From Osedax frankpressi (taxonomy: Eukaryota; Annelida; Polychaeta; Sabellida; Siboglinidae): a stretch of DNA of 64,000 nt. The stretch covers positions 42,593,364 through 42,657,363 of the forward strand of contig OZ038313.1 in NCBI GenBank assembly GCA_964035775.1, written 5' to 3'. The position numbers were made by a program, and so were the translations under genes. The notes beneath the pieces were generated by a model that saw only the letters and a program-made list of their open reading frames with translations, ran no database searches and was not told the DNA's origin. Position 1 is the first letter of the stretch. Every line of letters begins with the position of its first letter. Below, piece by piece: positions 39,290-48,179 of this stretch.

Positions 39290-39850
39290 AATTCCGTTAC
39301 ATTCGAGGAGAGTATAAAGTTCACTCAAAGTTCCGTTTTAGGACCAATTGTTTTTATAATTAAAATCTCTACATTTTATCTATTATATCTTCATACCATA
39401 ATGTAATCTATCTTTAGTATGCTGATGATTTCCAAATGTACTATACACCTGCAAATGTTTGCACTACTTGAATATTATTTACACTTTAATTTAGTATTAC
39501 ATACATCTTCACATAGGTTCTATTCTAATTACTTTAGTTTAGTTAATACTATTTTTCTAAATGTCCACTAGATAACCACACTTATTAAATCCCTTGAGTT
39601 TATTTTCCATTTAAAATGGATTTCATTTGAATTTAATATTTGAACACTATCATTCAATATCTTTTGCCCGAGAAAACAATTCCATTTTCCCTTACAAATA
39701 ACTTTTAAAAGAAAATAATTCACTGAATATTAATACATTTAAAAATAATGTTGAACATTATTTCACTCTCTGACATTGCTCCGTATCTCGAAGAGCCGTT
39801 TCTTCGAGTTAATCTTGTATCCCACCAACTGACACTAATAAGTACTAGCC
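39290..39850 (+). mobile_element. LINE relic, reverse transcriptase core fragment
   Basis: At about 39,320-39,360 the plus strand reads QSSVLGPIVF, matching reverse transcriptase motif B (PQGSVLGPLLF). At about 39,418-39,450 (in another frame) it reads YADDFQMYY, matching the catalytic YADD box. Near 39,775-39,830 IAPYLEEPFLRV...LVSHQ resembles the ..IRPYLS.P.L..LVHS region. Multiple frame breaks show it is long dead. Unlike the other two LINE fragments it carries no 19-bp array. Confidence 0.6.
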
Positions 39851-40603
39851 TTTATTAGCTCTTATTATCTTAGGAATTACTTGCGGATTGAAGCTGCGTA
39901 TCGACTTTTATTAGTTTGATATTTATGAAATAGGAATCTAGAGAATTTATTAATAGTTGAGTCTGTTAAATATAATTTATTACAATATTTGTGTACAGTG
40001 TATTTCTTATTTATCTGTTCTATAAATGTTATCATTTTATTTTGTATTGTGATTCTAATCACCTTACATGTAAGCTAATTTAAAATAAATTGTAATTATT
40101 AACTTTAATATATTTAATCAACGGTGTAAATTCATTTAAAAGAATATTTGACTTTTCTACTTCAATATGGTTTTACAATATAATCATACATTTCAATCTA
40201 TTACAATACATTTTGATAGAGATATAAATTAAGGAAAATATAGTTTTCGTTGGATAAATATGTAATTAGATATTAAATTAATTAATTAAATTTAAATTGT
40301 GTAATATTATTTGAATAAGTATTTTTATTAAAAGTTTATTCATAATATTGGTAACGTAATTCAAGAAATGAAGTGTAATTTAAATAACAAAATAATTCTA
40401 ATATCGACTAATCAAGAAATAAAGAAAAATAATAAACGCAATGGCTAAATTGTTTGTAAACTATTTCTATAATATCAGCATCGGTAAACCTTATAATATA
40501 AACAATTCTTATAAATGTCGATACAAAATAAATAATAATAAGATATAAAAAGAATTTTGATAAAAATGAAAATCACAAATTAATTTGGTTGAAGTAACAG
40601 AAC
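39851..40603. other. AT-rich intergenic or intronic DNA
   Basis: A minus-strand frame at 39,877-40,062 is AT-driven and unsupported. Further exons of the unrecognised minus-strand gene may lie to the left, but none was found. Confidence 0.35.
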
Positions 40604-40780
40604 CTTTTAAAATAGTATCCAATGCGCAGTTCACATACAATTTGTACAGCGGATATAAAAATAAACACTCAGTCAGAAAAGTTAAAGCGGCCACAGTAAT
40701 ACTATGTATTCGACGAGGATCATGGGTCAAAAGGTCAAACAATTGCAATAGTCTATACTCATAAGTCAAAATGGCATACA
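40604..40780 (-). CDS. Unrecognised protein, exon C
   Basis: A minus-strand 177-nt exon after ATAAGACAAG with a GTTCTG donor, phase 1 in and out. It encodes YAILTYEYRLLQLFDLLTHD, PRRIHSITVAALTFLTECLF and LYPLYKLYVNCALDTILK. The middle is hydrophobic enough for one membrane span but could equally be helices of an alpha-solenoid. Entry phase matches the GTAAAA donor at 41,030 of exon B. No family recognised. Confidence 0.5.
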
Positions 40781-40997
40781 CTTGTCTTATATGTACACTG
40801 CTAATATTCTTTGTTCTCTACCCATCTTCCAACCTACTTAATTCATCATACTTAAATTATTCTTCCTTCCAAAATTTTAAAATTCTTCATTATTAAATTC
40901 TTCATTACCTTTTATCTTTTATTACTTCCTCGTCTAAATTTATCATTCCTATAAAGAGAGTTTAAAAAAACAACTATCCAATTTGCTCCCTAAGACT

Positions 40998-41218
40998 TCA
41001 CCGTGATAATTTCTTTAATATGTTTTTACCCTTTGAAAAGAAACTGCCTCTTTTTGACTTCAAAGAGGATGCGGAGGCTGCATTTACTTTGTCTTCAGAA
41101 GGATTTATTCTCAATTCATCGAAATCCAAGGAACGTACCGGAGAGAGCGGTAATTTCAAATCTTCATTATTCAGGTGATCCAGGGTTATTCCGGTCTCCG
41201 TTCCCTTTTTGTTAGCTC
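40998..41218 (-). CDS. Unrecognised protein, exon B (with alternative terminal reading)
   Basis: A minus-strand exon after CACACTTACAG. It encodes ANKKGTETGITLDHLNNEDL, then KLPLSPVRSLDFDELRINPS, then a Ser/Lys-rich stretch ending RGSFFSK. From there two outcomes are possible. Splicing at a GTAAAA donor (exon end 41,030, phase 1) joins exon C in frame. Read-through gives GKNILKKLSR and a TGA at 41,000-40,998. The composition is typical of a phosphorylatable, disordered linker or tail. GC is well above the surroundings. Confidence 0.6.
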
Positions 41219-41346
41219 CTGTAAGTGTGTGGATTATTTACTATTTCTATACATATCTAATATTGAATACATATTATAAAACAATATCTTCTTTAAATTG
41301 ACTATAATTATAGACAGTTATCTTTGTTATGTTAGATATGTATAAC

Positions 41347-41431
41347 CTCTTGTTGTTATTTGTTGGCCGTTTTGTTCGGCCAGACTTCGATTGCTGCCTG
41401 CTATTAGAATCGGCGATGGCCGTTGTTTTAC
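41347..41431 (-). CDS. Unrecognised protein, exon A
   Basis: A minus-strand segment encoding VKQRPSPILIAGSNRSLAEQ and NGQQITTR with a GTTATA donor, phase 1, which matches the two-base entry of exon B. The acceptor (TTGAAAG) has a weak pyrimidine tract, so the left border is uncertain; an internal GCAG is an alternative. A second frame is also open, but its exit phase does not fit exon B. Confidence 0.45.
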
Positions 41432-41439
41432 CTTTCAAT

Positions 41440-41817
41440 TCGAAATTAGGTTAAATTCAGTCATCTATGCCGTAACTAACTCTTTGAACTAAACACTTCT
41501 AATTATATTTAACAAAATAAAGTTTCTTATTCTATTTTATAGAAATATCTTTATAAATACATTTTAAATATCGTTAGAACTAATAATTTAATAATATATA
41601 TATATTACTGATAATAATGCAATCATATGACTAGTATTTCTTGAAATGATATATTCACAAACAAGCACTACTAAAATACATCAATCAAAATCATTTTTTA
41701 ATTACAATTTAAAATAAAATATCGATAGGAACATTTTGATTGAAATATAATAATACCTAAACAAAATATTGTTCATACATAATCTAATAATCACAAACTA
41801 ATAATTGTTGAGTTCAG

Positions 41818-41860
<43 letters not shown>

Positions 41861-42560
41861 AGTTTAATGCATTATTATTTCTTTAAAGTGTTTGGTTTTT
41901 AATAGTTTGCTAATCATATCGAAAATAATTAAAACTATTAGTAAATCAAAAAAGAAATTCGGTTAAAAACAAAATCAAAAAAAATAAAGAAGGTTAGCAT
42001 TTAAATTGTAGTAAGTTTTTGGTTTGAGAAATTGTGAGACATATATTCCATCTGCAAGCGTGCGTTGTAAAAATTGTTAGTGAAAAACGAGGCGAATTTC
42101 ATCTCTGAAAACTGTTGATTTGCTCTTAACTGGATGTAATAGAATATCTCACCGATTACCTACCATTCTGTTGTCGACGAGCCGTAGAGATTTGAGGGTA
42201 TTGGTTAAATGTTAGTTTGGGCGTTGAGGAGGCGGGGGAGGAGGAAAGGGAGGGAAAGGAGGAGAATACATGGGATAGGGTACGAGGGCGAAGTAGGCAA
42301 AAAAAGTTGGAGGAGAGATATCGCAGTAAGTTAATAAGTTAGGATTAGATGCGGTGGGTAAGCGTAGGGAAGATGTGAACGCGATCTGAGCGGCGAAGGG
42401 AAGAAAGTTAAGGTAAAGAGTTCGGCGCAGAGAACAGAAGAAGTTACAATCCGAAATAAAGAGGAACGAGGGTGAATATATAATAGGTATAGACACAATT
42501 GCTGTTCACCACGAGGATGGGAAAGGGTCGGGATTATCCGAAGCGAAGTAGTAATTATAT
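41440..42560. other. Region 3' of the RIM-binding protein stop codon
   Basis: It should contain the 3' UTR and end of the RIM-binding protein transcript on the minus strand. The interval 42,215-42,490 is strongly pyrimidine-rich on that strand and makes spurious Pro/Ser frames. A (TA)n tract lies at 41,820-41,855. No poly(A) site can be assigned. Confidence 0.4.
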
Positions 42561-42834
42561 TCACATTGCGGAAGCTGACGTCGTCGAACGGCCGCGCGGG
42601 GCTGTAACCTGTTTGCCCGACGAATGGTTACTGGAGTTGGACGTCGGCCTACTACTCGCCGGTTGACTGGACAGAGTCGCGCGATGGGGGGATGATTCGT
42701 GGCTGGGCGTGGTTGCCGCGGGCATTTCCCCGACGGTGTTCGCGCTAGCCGGGGTTACGCTAGACGAGACCACGCCCTTTGACGGAGTAGAGTGCCTTCC
42801 CCGAGATGATTCATCTTTTCGCGAGACGATATTT
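42561..42834 (-). CDS. RIMBP: RIMBP terminal exon (Ser/Thr-rich C-terminal tail)
   Basis: Acceptor CACCTCCACTTCTAG, one base completing an Arg codon, then NIVSRKDESSRGRHSTPSKG and a Ser/Thr/Pro-rich tail ending GRSTTSASAM before TGA at 42,563-42,561. Phase 2 entry matches the previous exon (SS-R-NIVSR). The tail has no domain and is likely disordered. Confidence 0.75.
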
Positions 42835-42929
42835 CTAGAAGTGGAGGTGAATAAGAATTCCGATGTAATCCAAGAGTTAATGTTCGTAAGTGATATCTGC
42901 ATTAGAAATAGTGACCGCTAGATAAATAT

Positions 42930-43342
42930 TACGAAGATAGTGGCCACTAGGTGTAGATAGTGGCCACCAGGTGTAGATAGTGGCCACTAGGTGTAGATAA
43001 TGGCCACTAGGTGTAGATATTGACCACTAGGTGTAGATAGTGGCCACTAGGTGTAGATAGTGGCCACTAGGTGTAGATAGTGGCCACCAGGTGTAGATAG
43101 TGGCCACTAGGTGTAGATAATGGCCACCAGGTGTAGATAGTGGCCACCAGGTGTAGATAGTGGCCACTAGGTGTAGATAGTGGCCATTAGGTGTAGATAG
43201 TGGCCACTAGGTGTAGATAGTGTCCACTAGGTGTAGATAGTGGCCGCTAGGTGTAGATAGTGGCCACCAGGTGTAGATAGTGGCCACCAGGTGTAGATAG
43301 TGGCCACCAGGTGTAGATAATGGCCGCCAGGTGTAGATATTG
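42930..43342. repeat. 20-bp minisatellite in RIMBP last intron
   Basis: About 20 copies of TGGCCACTAGGTGTAGATAG with CACCAGG and TAGATAA variants. It fills nearly the whole ~510-bp intron and ends only a few bases from the donor of the exon at 43,346-43,424. Confidence 0.96.
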
Positions 43343-43345
43343 AAC

Positions 43346-43424
43346 CTTGAACTAGTATCTTGTCTTTGATCAGTTTTATCTCTCTTCGGAGTAGAAGTTT
43401 TGATGTTTTGATCATCCCAAGATC
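43346..43424 (-). CDS. RIMBP: RIMBP exon, post-SH3-III linker
   Basis: A 79-nt exon after CTTTACTAAATCAG with a GTTCAA donor; phase 1 in, 2 out. It encodes GSWDDQNIKTSTPKRDKTDQ and RQDTSS, a polar charged linker. Both phases fit its neighbours exactly, which is why this short exon is accepted. Confidence 0.7.
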
Positions 43425-44257
43425 CTGATTTAGTAAAGAAGTTAGGAGATATCATTGGAGATGTTAAGATAGGTTAATATATTACTAGATGTTAGTAGAG
43501 GTTAAGATCATTTAGTAATGATTACATTATATTACGAGAGCTAGGGAAGTTAAAAGAATTACAATTGGTTAATAAGTGATTAAAAGAAGTTAAGAGAAAT
43601 AGGTTAGAGGGTAAACTGGATTTATTGTGGTTAATCGTAGTTATGATAGGTTAATAATCTAATAATGATATTAGATATTAGGAAAGGGATTAAGAGATGT
43701 TATAATACTTTAAGTGTGGTGGGAAGGATTAGGAACGGTTATAAGTGAGATTTGAGGTATTAGTAATGAGTTAAGGGGATTTAGAACGAAAAAGAGAAGT
43801 TAAGTGAAATGAATAGAGTTTGAGAGAGATCTTAACCAATATTACTTTTGATTAAGAACTAAATAGGATTTATGATAATTGAGATATTAATATGTGTTAG
43901 AAAAGGTTGAGAAATGTTATGATTGGTCAACAGACGTTAAAATATTTTAAAGGGATTTAATAAGGGTTCAGAGGGGTCAGGAGGTGTTAAATGGATTAGA
44001 GGTAATATAGAATTAGAATAGGGTATTAGAGGTTATGTTAGGTTGATGGGTTGTGAAGGAACATGCGAGGTTAAGAGAGGTTTACATGGACGAAGAGGAG
44101 TTAAGAGAAATATATAGTGGTTAAAAGGGGTTATGATGGATTACAAGGGTTTGGATCAGTCAAAAGTGATATTAAGAATAATTTTCAAATCATTATTAAG
44201 TTTAGATTTGAAACTATATAAGAAATTGAAATGAATACAACATTGTTTGCTGATTAC
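43425..44257. repeat. Degenerate repeat in RIMBP intron
   Basis: Loosely repeating TTAACCTCT/TTAACATCTC words on the minus strand (GTTAAGAGA on plus), too decayed for a single period, and similar in style to 1-496. No exon within. Confidence 0.5.
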
Positions 44258-44435
44258 CATATTCTTTAGCGTTGTCTGGGGTAAAGGCATGTCTGGTTTC
44301 GTGAGGTTCAATTTCACGTAAAAAGTTGGAAGGTACCAGCCCTCTTTTCCCTCCTAGCTCTCCGTGAAAGAAACCATCTTCATCCATTGAGCCACGTACG
44401 ATTAACGTGTCTCCTTCATTGAAAGTCAGTTCATC
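44258..44435 (-). CDS. RIMBP: RIMBP exon, C-terminal two thirds of SH3-III
   Basis: Entry phase 0 after TTAAAAAG, exit phase 1 at a GTAATC donor. It encodes DELTFNEGDTLIVRGSMDED, GFFHGELGGKRGLVPSNFL and REIEPHETRHAFTPDNAKEY. The E-L-x-F-x-E-G-D, D-E-D-G-F-F-x-G-E and G-L-V-P-S-N-F-L motifs are the RT loop, n-Src/Trp-site strand and 3-10 helix of an SH3 domain in RIM-BP style, where Phe stands at the usual Trp site. Confidence 0.93.
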
Positions 44436-44626
44436 CTTTTTAATAATTGAATTATTAATAGACAGATTAATATGAATTATAATATTTCTTTTTGAAGGAA
44501 TGAGTTTTTAAATTAAAATTTGTATAATTATAAAAAAATAGAACACCCAAAAACTATAAAATTAATTTTAAAAATAAGAATATCGCTTCATTTAGAATAA
44601 TTAGTTGAGATATTCACAGAACTTAC

Positions 44627-45759
44627 TTCAGCGTCGACGTTTGGAGACAGGAGTTGTGGATTGTAATCGTACATCGCGAGCATGTGACGATAACCTTTAA
44701 CCCGTCGACCTTCGCAACTACTGCGTCTAGAATCCGTTGAGCCTCTTCTTCCTTGAGATGAACTATCTTCCGGTCGCAGGCGAGACGTAGATCGTGATCC
44801 CTGACCTCTAGAAGTATCGCGGGAAACCCTCAAATCAGTCTGGCTACGATCTTGAGATCTTCTGCGTTCCCCTCGGCCTTCTTTGTTGTCATTATATCCT
44901 CGGACTTCCCTAGTTTCCCTACCCTCCCGACTCTCTCTTGTATCTCTAGAATCTCTACCTTCCTTAGCCTCCCTACGATCTCTACCCTCTCTATTTTCCC
45001 TAGGCTCCCGACCATCCCTACTATCACCGTACCAACGACCTTCTCTACTCGAAGTATAACTCCTACTATCTCTGCTCTCCCTACTTTCTGATTGATTCTT
45101 ATTATTGTTGTATCCTCTTCTCTCCGTCTGACCTCTAGTATCGCCGTGACCTCTGGTATCACATTGAACTCTATTATCCGCATTCGCTCTATTATCCATC
45201 ACTTGCTGGGTATTTCTGTGGTTTCGCTGATCCCTACTTTGTCCAATTCTACCTTCGTTTTGAGGAGATGACCTCATCGATAGATCACGTGAAGAATGCG
45301 CGTGGTCATCCCGGGAGGAGGACGTATAGTCTCGCGGCGAGAGAGGTTGGTCATTCCTTGAATTATGGCGTAAATTATCCGTATCATATTGTAAACGTCC
45401 AGATTGTATGTGATGCGAAGAGACATTTCTTGCATTACCAGTCAAGTGGTCATGTGTGCGGTCAAGCGTGCGATCGTGCGTGCTGTCATGTGTGCGCTCA
45501 TGTGTGCGCTCATGTGTGCGGTCATGTGTGCGGTCAAGCGTGCGGTCATGTGTGCGGTCATGTGTGCGGTCAAGCGTGCGGTCAATGGTCTGATTAAGCA
45601 ACCGATCCGTAGTGCGGTCGTGTGGTCGGTCATTTGAGCGGTCAAAGGTTCGTTGATTGTTGTTATCAGGCAGTTGTTGGTGACGTGGTGAGCTTTGTTT
45701 CTGAAGTTTTGTATCATTGTACAGATTTTGATTGTAGTTCTTTTTTGGTTTATTGTGTT
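44627..45759 (-). CDS. RIMBP: RIMBP exon, charged linker plus start of SH3-III
   Basis: A large 1,133-nt exon between acceptor ATATACAG and a GAA|GTAAGT donor; phase 1 in, 0 out. After a short Asn/Lys/Gln-rich start it carries many Asp-Arg-Thr-His tetrapeptides coded by a 12-bp tandem repeat (about 45,450-45,610). A Ser/Arg/Asp/Asn-rich stretch follows, then repeating Arg-Glu/Arg-Asp-Ser motifs (about 44,880-45,090). It ends GYRHMLAMYDYNPQLLSPNV plus DAE, the first strand and ALYDY motif of SH3-III. The ~350-residue SH3-II/SH3-III linker is probably disordered. Confidence 0.93.
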
Positions 45760-45764
45760 CTGTA

Positions 45765-46150
45765 TATAGGATTAAAATATTAAAATATTGAAATATAATT
45801 AACATATAGAAATATAATTAACACATTGAAATGTAATTAACATATAGAAATATAATTAATACACATTGAAATGTCATTAATATATAGAAATATAATTAAC
45901 ACATTGAAATGTCATTAATATATAGAAATATAGGTTAAATATGAAATTATAAGTGACATATTGAAATATAATTAACATATAGAAATGTAATTAACATATA
46001 GAAATACAATTAACACATTGAAATGTCATTAATATACATAAATATAATTAACACACATTGAAATGTCATTAATATATAGAAATATAGGTTAAATATGAAA
46101 TTATAAGTGACACATTGAAATATAAGTGACATGTAGAAATATATAATTCA
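45765..46150. repeat. ~19-bp AT-rich repeat in RIMBP intron
   Basis: Diverged AAATATAATTAACATATAG and AACACATTGAAATGTCATT units, alternating, occupy the whole ~400-bp intron. Confidence 0.8.
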
Positions 46151-46155
46151 CAAAC

Positions 46156-46270
46156 CATTTTCATTTTGTTGGTTCTTTATTAAACCTATCATATTGTGAG
46201 GCACATATCCTTCCTTTCCATCCTCAGTGTTGCCCCAATAAAATCCATCAGCATCTTTTTCACCATAAAT
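46156..46270 (-). CDS. RIMBP: RIMBP exon, C-terminal half of SH3-II
   Basis: Phase 0 in after TTAATTTGTAG, phase 1 out at GTTTGT. It encodes IYGEKDADGFYWGNTEDGKE, GYVPHNMIGLIKNQQNEN. D-A-D-G-F-Y-x-G and G-Y-V-P-x-N-M-(I/V) are near-identical to RIM-BP SH3-II of other animals. Confidence 0.94.
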
Positions 46271-46381
46271 CTACAAATTAACCAATTATATCTTAAATGC
46301 CAATACAAATTTATTTATTTTCAAGAAAACTTACAGTATTAATATTAATATATATTTGTATGCATTTATCATTAATTTTCT

Positions 46382-46664
46382 ATTCAAAAAAGTACATTTC
46401 TGCAATATGTAAAATAAAAAACTCAAATCACTTGTTATATATTAAATAGAGCACAATTAATAATGACTATGTTAATTATAACACATTATGACATTAATAT
46501 GACATATGATATTAATATGACATATGTCATTAAAATGACATATGACATTAATATGACATATGACATTAATATTCAAAAAAGTACATTTCTGCAATATGTA
46601 AAATAAAAAACTCAAATCACTTGTTATATATCAAATAGAGCACACTTAATAATGATTATGTTGA
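46382..46664. repeat. Two ~95-bp direct repeats flanking a short array, in RIMBP intron
   Basis: The stretch beginning ATTCAAAAAAGTACATTTCT and running through TAGAGCACA occurs at 46,382-46,475 and again at 46,571-46,664 with few differences. Between them lies a TTAATATGACATATGACA repeat. The second copy ends just before the donor of the exon at 46,687. Confidence 0.88.
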
Positions 46665-46686
46665 TAAGTGTAATAAAGAAAGTGAC

Positions 46687-46791
46687 CTTCAGAATTTGGT
46701 CTTTATGGAATGCAAGTTCCGTATCCCCAGCATCTTGGTTGGGAGACATTACCGCTGGATCATAGTCAAATAACGCTATGAATAAACTCAT
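46687..46791 (-). CDS. RIMBP: RIMBP exon, N-terminal half of SH3-II
   Basis: A 35-codon exon, phase 0 at both ends (acceptor CTTTTTATAG, donor GTCACT). It encodes MSLFIALFDYDPAVMSPNQD and AGDTELAFHKDQILK. ALFDYDP, M-S-P-N-x-D-A-x-x-x-E-L-x-F and Q-I-L-K are the RIM-BP SH3-II signature. Confidence 0.95.
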
Positions 46792-46974
46792 CTATAAAAA
46801 GGATAAAGAATTAGTACAATACATTTGGTGAAATAACTACGTTTATATAGAATTCATAAAAATTATGAAATGATGAATTGATTGAAATATTAATTGTATT
46901 GAATCATTAAAGTTGAAATAAAGAAAAGATGATAATTTAATGAAAGTGTAAATATATATACAAAAAGAAAAAAT

Positions 46975-47745
46975 GGAATATACCATTAATATGACATATG
47001 ACATTAATATGACATATGACATTAATATGACATTAATATGACATAAATATAACATTAATATGATATAAAAGTAACATTAATATGACATTAATATGACATA
47101 TGACATTAATATGACATATACCATTAATATGACATTAATATGACATTAATATGACATTAATATGACATTAATATGACATAAATATGACGTAAATATGACA
47201 TTAATATGACATTAATATGACATTAATATGACATTAATATGACATTAATATGACATTAATATGACATTAATATGACATTAATATGACATTAATATGACAT
47301 TAATATGACATTAATATGACATTAATATGACATTAATATGACATAAATATGACATTAATATGACATTAATATGACATTAATATGACATTAATATGACATT
47401 AATATGACATTAATATGACATTAATATGACATTAATATGACATTAATATGACATAAATATGACATTAATATGACATTAATATGACATTAATATGACATTA
47501 ATATGACATTAATATGACATTAATATGACATTAATATGACATTAATATGACATTAATATGACATTAATATGACATTAATATGACATTAATATGACATTAA
47601 TATGACATTAATATGACATTAATATGATATTAATATTACATTAATATGACATTAATATGACATTAATATGACATTAATATGACATTAATATGATATTAAT
47701 ATGACATTAATATGACATTAATATGACATTAATATGACATATTAA
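46975..47745. repeat. 11-bp minisatellite in RIMBP intron, about 69 copies
   Basis: The unit is ATGACATTAAT with a few ATGACATAAAT and ATGATATTAAT variants. It fills most of the ~1.1-kb intron between the exons at 47,883 and 46,791. Confidence 0.96.
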
Positions 47746-47882
47746 AAATAATATGCTAAGTTCTAAATGAGAAAGAAAAATAGAAATAAAAAGAGCATGA
47801 AAAATTGCATATTTGGAAATAGATAAGAGAGGTTGTCTGATAAGAGAGTCTAATAAGAGAGATTGTCTGATAAGAGAGATAC

Positions 47883-48015
47883 CTTCTGTTCGTGATGTTC
47901 ATTACTAAGGACGGAACTGCCTTCGTCATCGTAATCAATAAGTTCACTATCCGCCAAGTCCTCTCTGATATTCCTCGACGTTAAGATATTATTATCTTCC
48001 AGAGTCATTTCATTT
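47883..48015 (-). CDS. RIMBP: RIMBP exon before SH3-II
   Basis: A 133-nt exon after TTTGTTCTAG with an AAG|GTATCT donor; phase 2 in, 0 out. It encodes NEMTLEDNNILTSRNIREDL and ADSELIDYDDEGSSVLSNEH, then HEQK. An acidic segment joined directly to SH3-II, as in other RIM-BPs. No own domain. Confidence 0.88.
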
Positions 48016-48179
48016 CTAGAACAAATGTTTTATTTATGGATTGATAAATTTCGATTAATTATTAAATAAAATGATATCGTAAAGTTATAAAATAATACAA
48101 TTAAGTTATTAATAAAATAATAATATAAAAGATTATATTTATGCTTGCAATTATAATCACAGCTATTAAATCAAATACT

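Noticed and set aside
41003-41215. 70-residue plus-strand frame
   Set aside because: Antisense of exon B, whose minus-strand reading has better composition and fits neighbouring exons in phase.
42212-42564. Two minus-strand frames rich in Pro/Ser/Leu
   Set aside because: They lie after the RIMBP stop in a CT-rich stretch, likely 3' UTR, and show no family resemblance.
45268-45637. Plus-strand frames of Cys/His/Val/Gly repeats
   Set aside because: Antisense of the Asp-Arg-Thr-His coding repeat in RIMBP.
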